Assembly (NCBI GenBank): GCA_964520785.1 | Contig: CAZFQG010000200.1 | Coordinates: 1-11,342 of the forward strand | Direction of reading: 5' to 3' | Origin: CAZFQG01 sp964520785 | Lineage (GTDB): Bacteria; Planctomycetota; Planctomycetia; Pirellulales; Thermoguttaceae | Length of the DNA stretch: 11,342 nt | Shown here: piece after piece, positions 1-7,036 of the stretch | Numbering within the stretch: the stretch's first letter is position 1 | Layout of the letters: each line of letters opens with the position of its first letter | Translations under genes and position numbers: made by a program | The notes under the pieces: generated by a model | What the model saw: the letters and a program-made list of their open reading frames with translations, nothing else | Told to the model about the DNA's origin: nothing | Database searches by the model: none

Positions 1-47
1 CCCGTTTCCACCGACGTTGGTCCGGCCCTTGCGAGCCTGGTCCCGCC

Positions 48-1760
48 ATGTACACCTCCATCGACCTGTTGGTCTTTCTCGGATACTTCGTCGCCGTCGT
101 CGTAATCGGGCTGCTTTCCAGCCGGGGGCAGACCGCTTCGGTGGGGGGATACTTCCGCGGGGGGAACCGCCTTCCCTACTACGCCATCGGCCTGTCGATC
201 GTCGCCGCCGGAATCAGTTCGGAGCAGTTCGTCGGGGAGATGGGCTATGCCTACAAACTGGGAATGCCGGTCGTCAACTGGGAGTGGCTCGTCTTCCCGG
301 CACTTTCCATCCTGCTTTGGATCTTCGTGCCGCTGTACGTCCGTAACCGGATCACGACGATGCCGGAATACCTGGAGGAACGGCTGGGACCATCGGTCCG
401 CACCCTCTACGCGTGGCTTTCCGTCGCCAGTTACGTGTTCGTCAATTTCGCCCTCGTCTTCTACACCGGCGGGCTTGCCCTCGAGGCGATGTGGGGCGCC
501 TGGGGCGTCGACCGGCTGACGGCCGTGTGGGTCATGGCGGCGGTGACGGGGCTGTATACCGTCTACGGCGGGCTCTCGGCCGTCGCATGGACGAGTTCCT
601 TCCAGTGCATCCTTCTGCTTGGCGGCGGATTGTTCACGTTCTTCGCCGGAATGGCCAAGATCGGGTGGGATTTCCAAGCCGTGCTGGGGACGGGGCAGCG
701 GGCCCATCTCATGACGCCGGCCGACCACGGCGAGGTTCCCTGGACGGCGTTTCTCATCCTGGCTCTTTCGACGAACGTCTGGTACTACGCGACCAATCAA
801 TACATCAACCAGCGGTGCCTGGCCGCGCGGGACGAGTGGCACGCCAAGATGGGCGTCCTTCTGGCCGGCGGGCTGCAACTCCTTATACCGCTTGCCACCT
901 GTTTTCCGGGCATGGTCTACCGCGTGATCAATCCGAATCTCGAGGACATCAACCTCGCGTACCCGGAGGTAGTGGCGGCGGTCGTGCCGGTGGGACTCCG
1001 CGGACTGGTGGCGGCGGCCGTCGTGGGGGCGATCATGTCGACGATCTCCGGACTGGTCAACTCCACGTCGACGATCGTCACGCTCGACATCGTCGGCCGG
1101 TCGTTCGGGCGCGGCTGGTCGGAGGACCGCCTGGTTCGCGTCGGCCGGTGGTCGGGCGCGCTGGCCCTGTTGATCGGGGCGGCAATAGCCCCCCTGGTGA
1201 TGCGGTGGGAGAGCATCTTCCGTTATGCTCAGGAAATATGGGCCCCCATGGCCGCCCCGGTCGTGGTCGTGTTCCTTTGCGCGGCCCTGTGGAAAAACGT
1301 CCATTCGCGCGGCGCCCTGGCGTGCCTGTGGCTGGCCGTCCTGACGGTCCCTCTGTCGATTACCCGAGGGCTCCTCGCGGACGCGAACGTCCATTTTCTG
1401 CCGCCGAATCTGGAGAACCCGCTGGTTCTCGCCGGGGCGATCAGCCTGATCTCCTGGGCGATGATGGGACTGCTTGTCGGCCGCCGATCGGGCGCCCGGG
1501 AAGGCGCCTTGACCGCCGTGACCTGTATTCCCATCCTCCTCGTCGCCGCACTGAGTCCGACGGTCACGGCGATCTTCGTCGCCGGCGCGATGCTCGTTTT
1601 CGTCGGAGCGCCGCTTCTGAAGAAGACCCTTCCGCGACCGGGGATGTGGGATCAGTCAATGCTCCGCTCCGGCGCCACCGTCCGGTGGTACGCGAGCGTC
1701 TGGACGTGGTGGGTCGTCCTGGCGGTGATCCTCACCGGGCTCTATGCGTGGTTTTGGTAG
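48..1760 (+). CDS. Solute:sodium symporter (SSS family, SGLT-like)
   Basis: This is a multi-pass inner-membrane protein of 570 residues that should import a solute with Na+. The first membrane helix begins almost at the N-terminus (about residues 5-25), as usual for the family. A TTMPEYLEERLG motif at about 103-114 and YGGLSAVAWTSSFQ at 173-186 match the SSS family pattern. The region around 243-262 (WYYATNQYINQR) resembles the sugar-transporting SGLT branch. The helix at about 321-349 (AIMSTISGLVNSTSTIV) carries the Ser-rich segment that binds Na+ in this family. Length is within the normal range. The frame stays open to the window edge upstream, but ATG 48 fits the family N-terminus; no SD is visible. 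The substrate cannot be read from sequence. A sugar or sugar acid is a guess from the SGLT resemblance and the nearby GntR/hydrolase unit, which converges on it. Confidence 0.9.
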   Translation: MYTSIDLLVFLGYFVAVVVIGLLSSRGQTASVGGYFRGGNRLPYYAIGLSIVAAGISSEQFVGEMGYAYKLGMPVVNWEWLVFPALSILLWIFVPLYVRNRITTMPEYLEERLGPSVRTLYAWLSVASYVFVNFALVFYTGGLALEAMWGAWGVDRLTAVWVMAAVTGLYTVYGGLSAVAWTSSFQCILLLGGGLFTFFAGMAKIGWDFQAVLGTGQRAHLMTPADHGEVPWTAFLILALSTNVWYYATNQYINQRCLAARDEWHAKMGVLLAGGLQLLIPLATCFPGMVYRVINPNLEDINLAYPEVVAAVVPVGLRGLVAAAVVGAIMSTISGLVNSTSTIVTLDIVGRSFGRGWSEDRLVRVGRWSGALALLIGAAIAPLVMRWESIFRYAQEIWAPMAAPVVVVFLCAALWKNVHSRGALACLWLAVLTVPLSITRGLLADANVHFLPPNLENPLVLAGAISLISWAMMGLLVGRRSGAREGALTAVTCIPILLVAALSPTVTAIFVAGAMLVFVGAPLLKKTLPRPGMWDQSMLRSGATVRWYASVWTWWVVLAVILTGLYAWFW

Positions 1761-1816
1761 ATGACACCCCCTCAGCCGCTGGCGTATAAGACCGGCGCCG
1801 GCGCTTCGCGACCCGA

Positions 1817-1834
1817 AGCCCGGCATGTCGGGCT
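1817..1834. other. Hairpin between convergent genes
   Basis: A 6-bp inverted repeat (AGCCCG / CGGGCT) with a 6-base gap lies in the 160-base space between the ends of the symporter and the hydrolase genes. It could help end both transcripts. There is no T-tract on either side, so a Rho-independent terminator is not supported. No gene was seen in this gap. Confidence 0.3.
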
Positions 1835-1920
1835 CCCGCTGCCGAAGACGCTCGACGAGAGCCTTGTCGATTCGTTCCGAAGTGTCGCAAGACCAAGGCT
1901 CCACGGGTTGGCGAACCGGT

Positions 1921-3486
1921 TTATTCTTGCGGAACCTCTCGTCCCATTGCCCAGAAGATCGCGTTGACGAGCATTCGCCGAAACGCTCCGACGCCGAAGT
2001 CGTCGGGGTGACCGAGGCTGGAATAGACGACGCGGCCGCCGTCGCGGAGGCGGGTCCAGGTCAGGGGCTGCGTTTCGGTCCGGCCGTCCTCGGTAATGGA
2101 GCCAGTCATCAGAAGCGTGCAATCCTCGGCGATCGGTGTGGTCCGGTAGAGGGACCCCGTCGAATGCCATTCCTTGGGGGTCACTCCGGACAGTATCGGA
2201 TGATCGGCGGCCTCGGGGACGTTCTTCACGTCCGTTCCGAGACGATTCGGCGCGTGGTTGTTGTAATTGCCCCCGAGCACTTCCGCGTCGAACTCGGGCC
2301 ATTCGTCGGTGCCGGGCGCCGGCCGGTAGCCTTCGGGGAGTTTGAACCTCGTGGAGAAGGCATGGCTCGCGGTGCGAAGGCCGACGAATGGTCTGCCCTG
2401 CCTCAGGTATTCGCGAATCCGGGCCAACTGCTCGATCGGAAGGGCCAGACGCCGGATATACAAGACGAGGCAATCGGCCGCCTCGAGTTCGGCCGTTTGG
2501 GGAATATCCGCTTTATGCCCGCCGTGGAGCACCGTACAGTGGCAACCGTATTCTTCGCGGAGCGTTTGCGCGAATCGGGGAATCGTCTTGTCCGCGTCGT
2601 AATGGTCGTCGCTGACGATAAAGACGACGTGGGGCCGGGTATCCTCCTTGAACCGGAACGCGGGCCGGTCCGTCAGATCGGTGCTCGTCACGGTGGGGCA
2701 CCAGTATTTCTCGATGTGTTCGATTACCAGCTCCGTGCCCCGGACGTGGCTGACATGCGGCTCCTCCGTCGGCGAATACATGGCGTCGGTCATGTCGCGC
2801 ATGAGAACGACGTCGACGTCCTGCAAAACGAGTTGCCGGATTCCGAACGGCCGCCCCAAGACGCACATGTTCGCGTGGACGCCCAGGATGACCACGTGTT
2901 CGATACCGCGCTGTTTCAGCAGATAGAACACGTCATGCCCGTCGCCGACGGCGTCCGGCTCGCAAAGGTCGATCGCCTCGTGCTGTTTGGAGTACTTTCG
3001 GACGACCGGACCGGGATTCGGGTCATCGCAGGCCGTCCTGGTCGTGTCGACCGGGAGGGGCGGTTCGCGCTCTTCCATGAGGTGAATCCACCCTTGTAGC
3101 GGAGTTCGCGTCTTTACCGCCGGCGCGGCGAGCGCGAGCTTCCGCTGCGGCGTGTCCTCGTAGACGTCCATCGTACCGCTGGGGGCGTGGATGATCAGCG
3201 CGCCCCTGTCGCGGGCAAGGTGGAGGATTTCGTTGATTTTCGGCGCCAACTCATTGACCCGATTGCCCGCCCTGATGCAGTAATGCCCGTCCCATACGTC
3301 GCAGACGATGAAGGCGGTCTTCTTGGCGTCGTACTCGACCGTATGGTAGACGAGATTCCAGGAGCCGTCATCGGCCTTTTCGCGAGAGCGTCGGGTAAAC
3401 TCGAAACGGGCGTTTTCGGTCGCGTCGGCAACGGCGCCGAGGGGAATCAGAGCCGCCAGGTAGCTGAGAATCAGGATGTATCGCAT
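1921..3486 (-). CDS. Secreted isochorismatase-like hydrolase fused to ThuA-like domain
   Basis: The 521-residue product has an N-terminal signal peptide (hydrophobic residues 3-20, likely cleavage after ADA at 22), so it probably acts outside the cytoplasm. Residues about 50-265 form an isochorismatase-like cysteine hydrolase domain. It has an Asp-containing strand end (FIVCDVWD, 59-66), a Lys candidate around 164-167 and the nucleophile motif HANMC with Cys208. Residues about 285-517 look like a ThuA domain, with the family-typical patterns LGGNYNNH (404-411), HPILSGV (429-435), PLTWTR and YSSLGHPDDF (488-497). Isochorismatase-like enzymes hydrolyse amides or vinyl ethers. ThuA has a class I glutamine-amidotransferase-like fold linked to sugar metabolism. 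The gene lies 37 bp after the GntR gene, so the two are probably co-transcribed. There is no SD before ATG 3486. The substrate is unknown. Confidence 0.85.
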   Translation of the reverse strand: MRYILILSYLAALIPLGAVADATENARFEFTRRSREKADDGSWNLVYHTVEYDAKKTAFIVCDVWDGHYCIRAGNRVNELAPKINEILHLARDRGALIIHAPSGTMDVYEDTPQRKLALAAPAVKTRTPLQGWIHLMEEREPPLPVDTTRTACDDPNPGPVVRKYSKQHEAIDLCEPDAVGDGHDVFYLLKQRGIEHVVILGVHANMCVLGRPFGIRQLVLQDVDVVLMRDMTDAMYSPTEEPHVSHVRGTELVIEHIEKYWCPTVTSTDLTDRPAFRFKEDTRPHVVFIVSDDHYDADKTIPRFAQTLREEYGCHCTVLHGGHKADIPQTAELEAADCLVLYIRRLALPIEQLARIREYLRQGRPFVGLRTASHAFSTRFKLPEGYRPAPGTDEWPEFDAEVLGGNYNNHAPNRLGTDVKNVPEAADHPILSGVTPKEWHSTGSLYRTTPIAEDCTLLMTGSITEDGRTETQPLTWTRLRDGGRVVYSSLGHPDDFGVGAFRRMLVNAIFWAMGREVPQE

Positions 3487-3523
3487 GATGAAATGGAGGG
3501 GCTGGGGCCGCCGGCGGAACGGA

Positions 3524-4267
3524 TCAGACGTCGCGCGCCGGTTCGTGTATCCGGATGTCGTGCTCGGGGTCGTCTTCCTTTTCCGCCTCCGCCTCGTCGT
3601 ACGCCGCGATGGAAAGTTCCAGGCTGTGACGGATATGCCAGGCCATCAGGTGTTTCGCCGCTTCGGCGTCGCCGCTGTGGAGGGCGTTGTAGACCGCTCT
3701 GTGACCCTCGGCGGCGTCACGGACGACCGCCAGATCGTGCCGCTGGCGGTGCGAACTGAAAATGCGGGTAAGGACGTGCGATTCGTGGACGATCTTCACG
3801 ATGCGCGAATTTCGCGACGCGCGGATCAGCGTCGTATGAAACGCCATGTCCTCCGCCAGGAATCGCATGAGGATCTCTCCGTCGAGGAATTCGATTCCGG
3901 ACGATTCCATGTGTTGGACGATCTCCTGAAGGCCGTTGCAGTGCCCCTCCAGTTCCTTCAGGGTCGCTTCGTCGATAAACCGCGAAGCGAGGAAAACGGC
4001 GAACGATTCGAGCGCTTCGCGAAGCTGAAACATCTCGACGATTTCGTCGCGCTTCGGCGAGCGGACGACCGTTCCGAACCGCGGTACCTACTGGACCAGG
4101 CCTTCAATCTGCAGTTGCCGGATGGCCTCGCGAACCGGCGTCCGGCTCACGCCGATCTCCTTCGCCAACGATGCCTCCGACACGACGCTGCCGGAACGCA
4201 ACTGTCCGGTCAGAATCCGCTCGTGGATGTAACGGTAGGCTTGCTGTTGGAGGGTATCTTCACTCAC
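3524..4267 (-). pseudogene. GntR/FCD-family regulator interrupted by in-frame TAG
   Basis: Read through one stop, this is a complete 247-codon GntR-family transcription factor. The N-terminal winged helix-turn-helix occupies about residues 10-75, with the recognition-helix motif VSRTPVREAIRQLQIEGL. A C-terminal FCD ligand-binding domain keeps its expected metal-binding positions (AEDMAFH, EGHRAVYNAL, AWHIRHS). Codon 60 is TAG (4090-4088), just after EGLVQ. The same frame continues at once with VPRFGTVVRSPKRDEIVEMFQL, a normal GntR wing and linker, so there is no frameshift. The start chosen is GTG 4267, preceded by GGGAG eight bases upstream; the longer ATG frame from 4483 lies upstream of the promoter. 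As written, the products would be a 59-residue fragment lacking the wing and possibly an FCD fragment from ATG 4033. The alternatives are amber suppression, a recent C-to-T mutation (CAG CAG is a likely ancestor) or a sequence error. Confidence 0.88.
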
Positions 4268-4310
4268 GGGGAAATCTCCCAGGTACAAACGGACTCTTCC
4301 ATGTGTCCTC

Positions 4311-4339
4311 AATATACCTCTCTCGGCCACCGGCGTCAA
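4311..4339 (-). promoter_or_regulatory. Sigma70-type promoter for the GntR-hydrolase unit
   Basis: On the minus strand, TTGACG (4339-4334) and TATATT (4316-4311) are separated by exactly 17 bp. Transcription would start near 4304, giving a leader of about 37 bases before GTG 4267 with its GGGAG site. This agrees with the short GTG-start model for the regulator. GntR regulators often bind their own promoter, but no clear palindromic operator was identified here. Confidence 0.65.
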
Positions 4340-4716
4340 TGAGCGCCTTTTCGCCGCGCCGCGCACCTCTTTCGCCGCTGGAACGCGGAGTACCGCGCGA
4401 CGGAAAATGACCCGGCCCTCGGACTTCGCGGTTCTCCCGCGTGTCGGTCCAAGACGTGTCCCGTCGGCAAAAGTACGGCGCAATGGGCGAGGAATCGCCG
4501 GTTTTTTAAGAAAAAAACTTGAGAAGCGCCCTGTTTCGACCTACGTTTTATCGTGCGAAAAAACGCGTATTGGGGCAAAACGCACGCATCCGCCCGCCGG
4601 TGAAAGTCTGGTGTGCGCATACCGCGGGGCGCTGCGGACACGGTCTTGGCGACACTGAAAGCCCTTTCTCCGGGGGGTGGTCAAAACCGATTCCCCCATT
4701 ATGAAAGGGAAGACCC
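4340..4716. other. Non-coding stretch between divergent units
   Basis: No convincing gene is visible in these 377 bases. Open frames here show no family pattern and lack good starts. The first half is G+C-rich with short inverted repeats, such as CGCGG/CCGCG at 4384-4397. From about 4500 it becomes rich in A and T runs. A weak rightward promoter (TTGAGA 4519-4524, 17 bp, TACGTT 4542-4547) could serve the small gene at 4717, leaving a leader of about 160 bases, but the -10 element is poor. Confidence 0.4.
4486..4507 (+). terminator. Short terminator-like hairpin with T-run
   Basis: GGCGA and TCGCC form a 5-bp stem around a GGAA (GNRA-type) tetraloop. GG and six T residues (4502-4507) follow. 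The shape fits a weak Rho-independent terminator on the plus strand, yet no plus-strand gene ends nearby. It could shield the downstream gene from antisense or stray transcription, or it may be chance. The T-run continues into an A-run (4501-4518) that can itself pair. Confidence 0.35.
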
Positions 4717-5010
4717 ATGCTATTGAAAAAAGCCGAACACCGTCGCGTGGAACCGAGCCACGGGTCGCTTCCCTCCGGAGGCTGGCACGGAACTGGAAAA
4801 GCCCGGATCGAGAGTCGGCATCATTCGATCTTGAATCTGTTGAATGTCCGGTTCGGGAGTTTGCCCGGTACGGTTCCGACGAGAGTTCGTGCCATCTCGG
4901 ATTTCGAGACGCTCGAATCGTTCACGGTGAAGGCGGCGATCGCCGAATCGTTGGAGGATTTCGTCGAGAGTCTGGACGAGCAGGCCGCCCAGGCCGAACC
5001 GGTACGTTAG
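4717..5010 (+). CDS. Small DUF4351-like protein
   Basis: This encodes a 97-residue protein with a good ribosome binding site (AAAGGGA, 4704-4710) six bases before ATG. Residues about 37-90 match the DUF4351 pattern: a hydrophobic helix leading into VRFGSLP (44-50), then RVRAISDFETLESF and a final helix AIAESLEDFVESL. DUF4351 is normally the C-terminal piece of Rpn-family PD-(D/E)XK nuclease/transposase-like proteins. The nuclease domain is absent here and no remnant was recognised upstream. The protein is therefore either a stand-alone form or a fragment that gained its own start. The N-terminal 35 residues are basic and His/Gly-rich and were not recognised. The downstream membrane ORF begins in another frame close to its stop. 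Confidence 0.65.
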   Translation: MLLKKAEHRRVEPSHGSLPSGGWHGTGKARIESRHHSILNLLNVRFGSLPGTVPTRVRAISDFETLESFTVKAAIAESLEDFVESLDEQAAQAEPVR

Positions 5011-5029
5011 TCGGGAGTTTGTCACTTGC

Positions 5030-5194
5030 CTGGCCGGCGCCAAGGGCCGGAAGGTCTGCTCCACCGAATACCGCCAGGTCGTCGCGAGGACCCCCACGTT
5101 GGCGGCGCAGGGCGTTCTCACCATGTTCGGCGTTCTTGCCCTGGCCGTCTTCTTCCTGTCGTGCTATGTGGCGATGATTCTCTATTTGGCGTGA
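5030..5194 (+). CDS. Possible small membrane protein without a canonical start
   Basis: A frame ending at TGA 5192-5194 reads KGRKVCSTEYRQVVARTPTL, followed by a strongly hydrophobic helix (about 22 residues, VLTMFGVLALAVFFLS and beyond) ending in MILYLA. This looks like real coding sequence: a basic, Cys-containing cytoplasmic head and one C-terminal membrane helix. The problem is the start. No ATG or GTG lies in frame before the head. CTG 5030 (start used here), TTG 5099 and ATG 5123 are the options, the last two removing most or all of the head. GGGAG at 5013-5017 sits 12 bases before the CTG. The frame is open upstream through the previous gene, so a frameshifted longer gene is another possibility. 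The function is unknown. Confidence 0.35.
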   Translation: MAGAKGRKVCSTEYRQVVARTPTLAAQGVLTMFGVLALAVFFLSCYVAMILYLA

Positions 5195-5251
5195 GCCTTG
5201 TCCCACCGCGACCGCGACGGCGCCCCTCCCCCGTTCCCCACGACAGCGCAT

Positions 5252-5283
5252 AAAAAACCCCCTCGTGCCTCGGCAAAGGGGGT
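5252..5283 (-). terminator. Rho-independent terminator of the PEP-CTERM gene
   Basis: ACCCCCT (5257-5263) pairs with AGGGGGT (5277-5283) around a 13-base loop. Read on the minus strand, the stem is followed by a run of six T residues (5257-5252). This is a classic intrinsic terminator for leftward transcripts and should end the PEP-CTERM gene message about 200 bases after its stop codon. There is no T-run on the plus strand, so it is one-directional. Confidence 0.75.
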
Positions 5284-5367
5284 CCAATAAGCGGAAGACC
5301 GTTTCTCGGGTGGTGTCGGTCGGGGTATGCTTACTCGCGCGCTCCGTCGACGCGCGGCGCGGACTTC

Positions 5368-5381
5368 ACGTGCGCGCACGT
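5368..5381. repeat. 14-bp perfect palindrome in the 3' region
   Basis: ACGTGCGCGCACGT is a perfect 14-bp palindrome in the 200-base non-coding space between the PEP-CTERM gene stop and its terminator. It could fold in the mRNA tail or bind a protein, but nothing else supports a role. No gene was seen in the rest of that space. Confidence 0.45.
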
Positions 5382-5483
5382 CTCGCCGGCGGAAGACGCC
5401 GTTCAAGCGGCCGCGGCGCTCGTTTCCCTACTTTCCCAACCGGCGGCACCGCACGTCATTCGTCGCGCGTGGCCCGACTCCGA

Positions 5484-6593
5484 CTAACGTCGCCGCCACC
5501 CGGCAACGACGATGCCGATCCCGGCGAGGAGGGACCAAACGAGGAAGGAGGCGGGCTCGGGGATGGCGTTGTTGGCCAAGCCGAGGAGTGCTTCTCCGTG
5601 ACTTTCACCATACCAATTTCCACTACTGTATATCCACGCGCCGTCTTCTCGCTGCCAGTCGACAAGGATGCTACTGCCCTTCAAGGCCGCAGGATCATCA
5701 AGCAAGCCGAGAATGTAGGTCGTATATCCCAGGTCCTGAAAACCGAAGTAACTCTCAGGGTCATTGAGTCGGCTCTTGATTTCGTCGAGGGCGCCAGTAC
5801 TGCCAGCATTACCTTGCGCGAAAAACGCACCCTCCAATGTGCCGTACAGTCCGATACCGGAGTAAACATCGTTGCTCGGGTCGAAGTAAGTGCCGTATCC
5901 CGCCGCCATGAGGCCGTACAACTCAACCGCCATGTCAGAGCCGGTGTACCCAGAGTAAATCTCCTGATTTTCTAGAAGTGCCGCGACATGTACCCAGTTT
6001 CCGATCATCCAGAATTGCGCTCCAGGTGATTCCCAACCGCTATCGACATAGCGCTGATATATTGCCTTTGCGGCAGTATCGATGTCTAAATTGCTTTCAT
6101 AGTCAAGCAGTTTGGCGTTGAAGTAAGCAACGGCGGATTCATTCGCTTTTGATGTGATATCAAGCCCTCCCGCCGCCGCAAGCTCATAAGCAAATTCGAC
6201 ATCTTTGTTGTAGAACGGAGGGCCGTAACTCCCTATAGTGATGGCGTTGTCGTACCGATATTCGATCAAGGCAGCGACCTTATCGGCTGCCTCTAAATAG
6301 GTAGTATCTCCTGTCGCGTTATACGCCGCTACCAAGCCCCGTGCTGTGGCGCCGAGTGTGTTAGCAGGACTGCCTTTCGTCGAGTCGTAGGGCAGCGAAG
6401 GATCGGTCAGCTTCCAGGGGAATCCACCATCGTCATTCTGATACTGGAGCATGAAATCAGCCCCTGCCACAACCGCGTCCTTCCACTCCTGGTAAGTTGT
6501 TGCGTTGGCGATGGGGGTCCAAGTACAAACTGTCACGAGCACGACGAGGCATACTGCATGACGAAACAATCCACAAGCCAGTAAGAACTTCAT
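5484..6593 (-). CDS. PEP-CTERM exported protein, alpha/alpha-toroid-like
   Basis: The 369-residue protein has a signal peptide (hydrophobic core about residues 13-28, cleavage after ANA at 31). It ends in a textbook PEP-CTERM tail: IPEP at 344-347, a hydrophobic helix, then GWRRR. Such tails are processed by an exosortase and direct proteins to the outer surface or extracellular matrix. The body has repeated helix pairs and Gln/Trp-type motifs (QYQNDDGGFPW near 50, DWQREDGAWIY near 314). ARGLVAAYNATGDTTYLEAA around 84-103 fits an alpha/alpha-toroid as in polysaccharide lyases or terpene-cyclase-like proteins. Catalytic activity cannot be assigned. An AAAGGAG site lies seven bases before ATG 6593. 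Its G+C content looks visibly lower than that of both neighbours, which hints at separate acquisition. No exosortase is in the window. Confidence 0.85.
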   Translation of the reverse strand: MKFLLACGLFRHAVCLVVLVTVCTWTPIANATTYQEWKDAVVAGADFMLQYQNDDGGFPWKLTDPSLPYDSTKGSPANTLGATARGLVAAYNATGDTTYLEAADKVAALIEYRYDNAITIGSYGPPFYNKDVEFAYELAAAGGLDITSKANESAVAYFNAKLLDYESNLDIDTAAKAIYQRYVDSGWESPGAQFWMIGNWVHVAALLENQEIYSGYTGSDMAVELYGLMAAGYGTYFDPSNDVYSGIGLYGTLEGAFFAQGNAGSTGALDEIKSRLNDPESYFGFQDLGYTTYILGLLDDPAALKGSSILVDWQREDGAWIYSSGNWYGESHGEALLGLANNAIPEPASFLVWSLLAGIGIVVAGWRRR

Positions 6594-6620
6594 TCATTGG
6601 CTCCTTTCTTAAAACGTGTG

Positions 6621-6660
6621 TCTGGAAAACCCCTTAAGGGGTTACCTCACTTCTGGAAAA
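6621..6660. promoter_or_regulatory. Palindrome flanked by direct repeats before PEP-CTERM gene
   Basis: AACCCCTTAAGGGGTT (6628-6643) is a perfect 16-bp palindrome. TCTGGAAAA occurs at 6621-6629 and again at 6652-6660, 31 bp apart, bracketing it. It sits about 20 bases upstream of the PEP-CTERM gene's ribosome binding site. As DNA it could be an operator. As RNA on the minus strand it gives a 6-bp stem with a UUAA loop followed by UU, a possible attenuator. The sequence alone does not decide between them. Confidence 0.45.
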
Positions 6661-6839
6661 ACCTGGAATATGCGATTGAGCACTTGAGCCACGTAGTCCA
6701 GATTGGATTGAACGGCACGGCACCACAATCGCCTTCCTTCCTCAAATAGGCCGCAAACCCTACACATCTTTCACGCTAAGAGAAAAAGAAATGACATATT
6801 TGGGATTGCCTTAAGAGAACGCAATATTGCACAGGTGCT

Positions 6840-6845
6840 ATTATA
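6840..6845 (-). promoter_or_regulatory. Candidate -10 box for the PEP-CTERM gene
   Basis: A perfect TATAAT reads leftward here. The best upstream -35 match is TAGACG at a 19-bp spacing, which is poor. If used, the mRNA would have a leader of about 240 bases carrying the 16-bp palindrome. A promoter nearer the gene is not excluded. Confidence 0.35.
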
Positions 6846-6926
6846 CTCGGTTGCGTGAGGAAAACGTCTATTACGCATTTATGGGGATGTGATTAAACCC
6901 CCTAAAGGTACCGGCCCAAACCGCGT

Positions 6927-6954
6927 TTGACTTTTCGAATCATTTCGCTATAGT
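6927..6954 (+). promoter_or_regulatory. Sigma70-type promoter for the phage-head cassette
   Basis: TTGACT (6927-6932) and TATAGT (6949-6954) are separated by 16 bp on the plus strand, with a predicted start near 6961. The first gene of the cassette begins at 7037 with a GGAG site at 7025-7028. No gene lies between the promoter and the protease, so this promoter appears to define the left edge of the cassette. Confidence 0.6.
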
Positions 6955-7036
6955 GTACGCATGATCACTGACGGCGGCCGGCCAGCCATAGAACCGGTCG
7001 CCGGGTTCTCCTCTCGCTTTCATCGGAGTTTCCTTC

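Larger units (their letters stand above)
6594..7036. other. Divergent regulatory region, A+T-richer
   Basis: These 443 bases separate the leftward PEP-CTERM gene from the rightward phage-head cassette. No gene, tRNA or attachment repeat was recognised. The region contains the 16-bp palindrome at 6628-6643, a pair of TCTGGAAAA direct repeats, the GCAATATTGC palindrome at 6821-6830, a perfect leftward TATAAT and a rightward promoter. The composition is like that of the PEP-CTERM gene and unlike the cassette. Confidence 0.6.

Noticed and set aside
413..1789. 458-codon plus-strand frame inside the symporter gene
   Set aside because: It is an out-of-frame shadow rich in Arg, Gly and Pro with no membrane helices, overlapping a clear SSS transporter.
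1825..3099. 424-codon plus-strand frame opposite the hydrolase/ThuA gene
   Set aside because: It mirrors a well-supported minus-strand gene with signal peptide and two domains, and the translation lacks any family signature.
4088..4483. GntR N-terminal frame starting at ATG 4483
   Set aside because: The added N-terminal residues look unlike a GntR protein, and the start would lie upstream of the strong promoter at 4339-4311. GTG 4267 with GGGAG is a better start.
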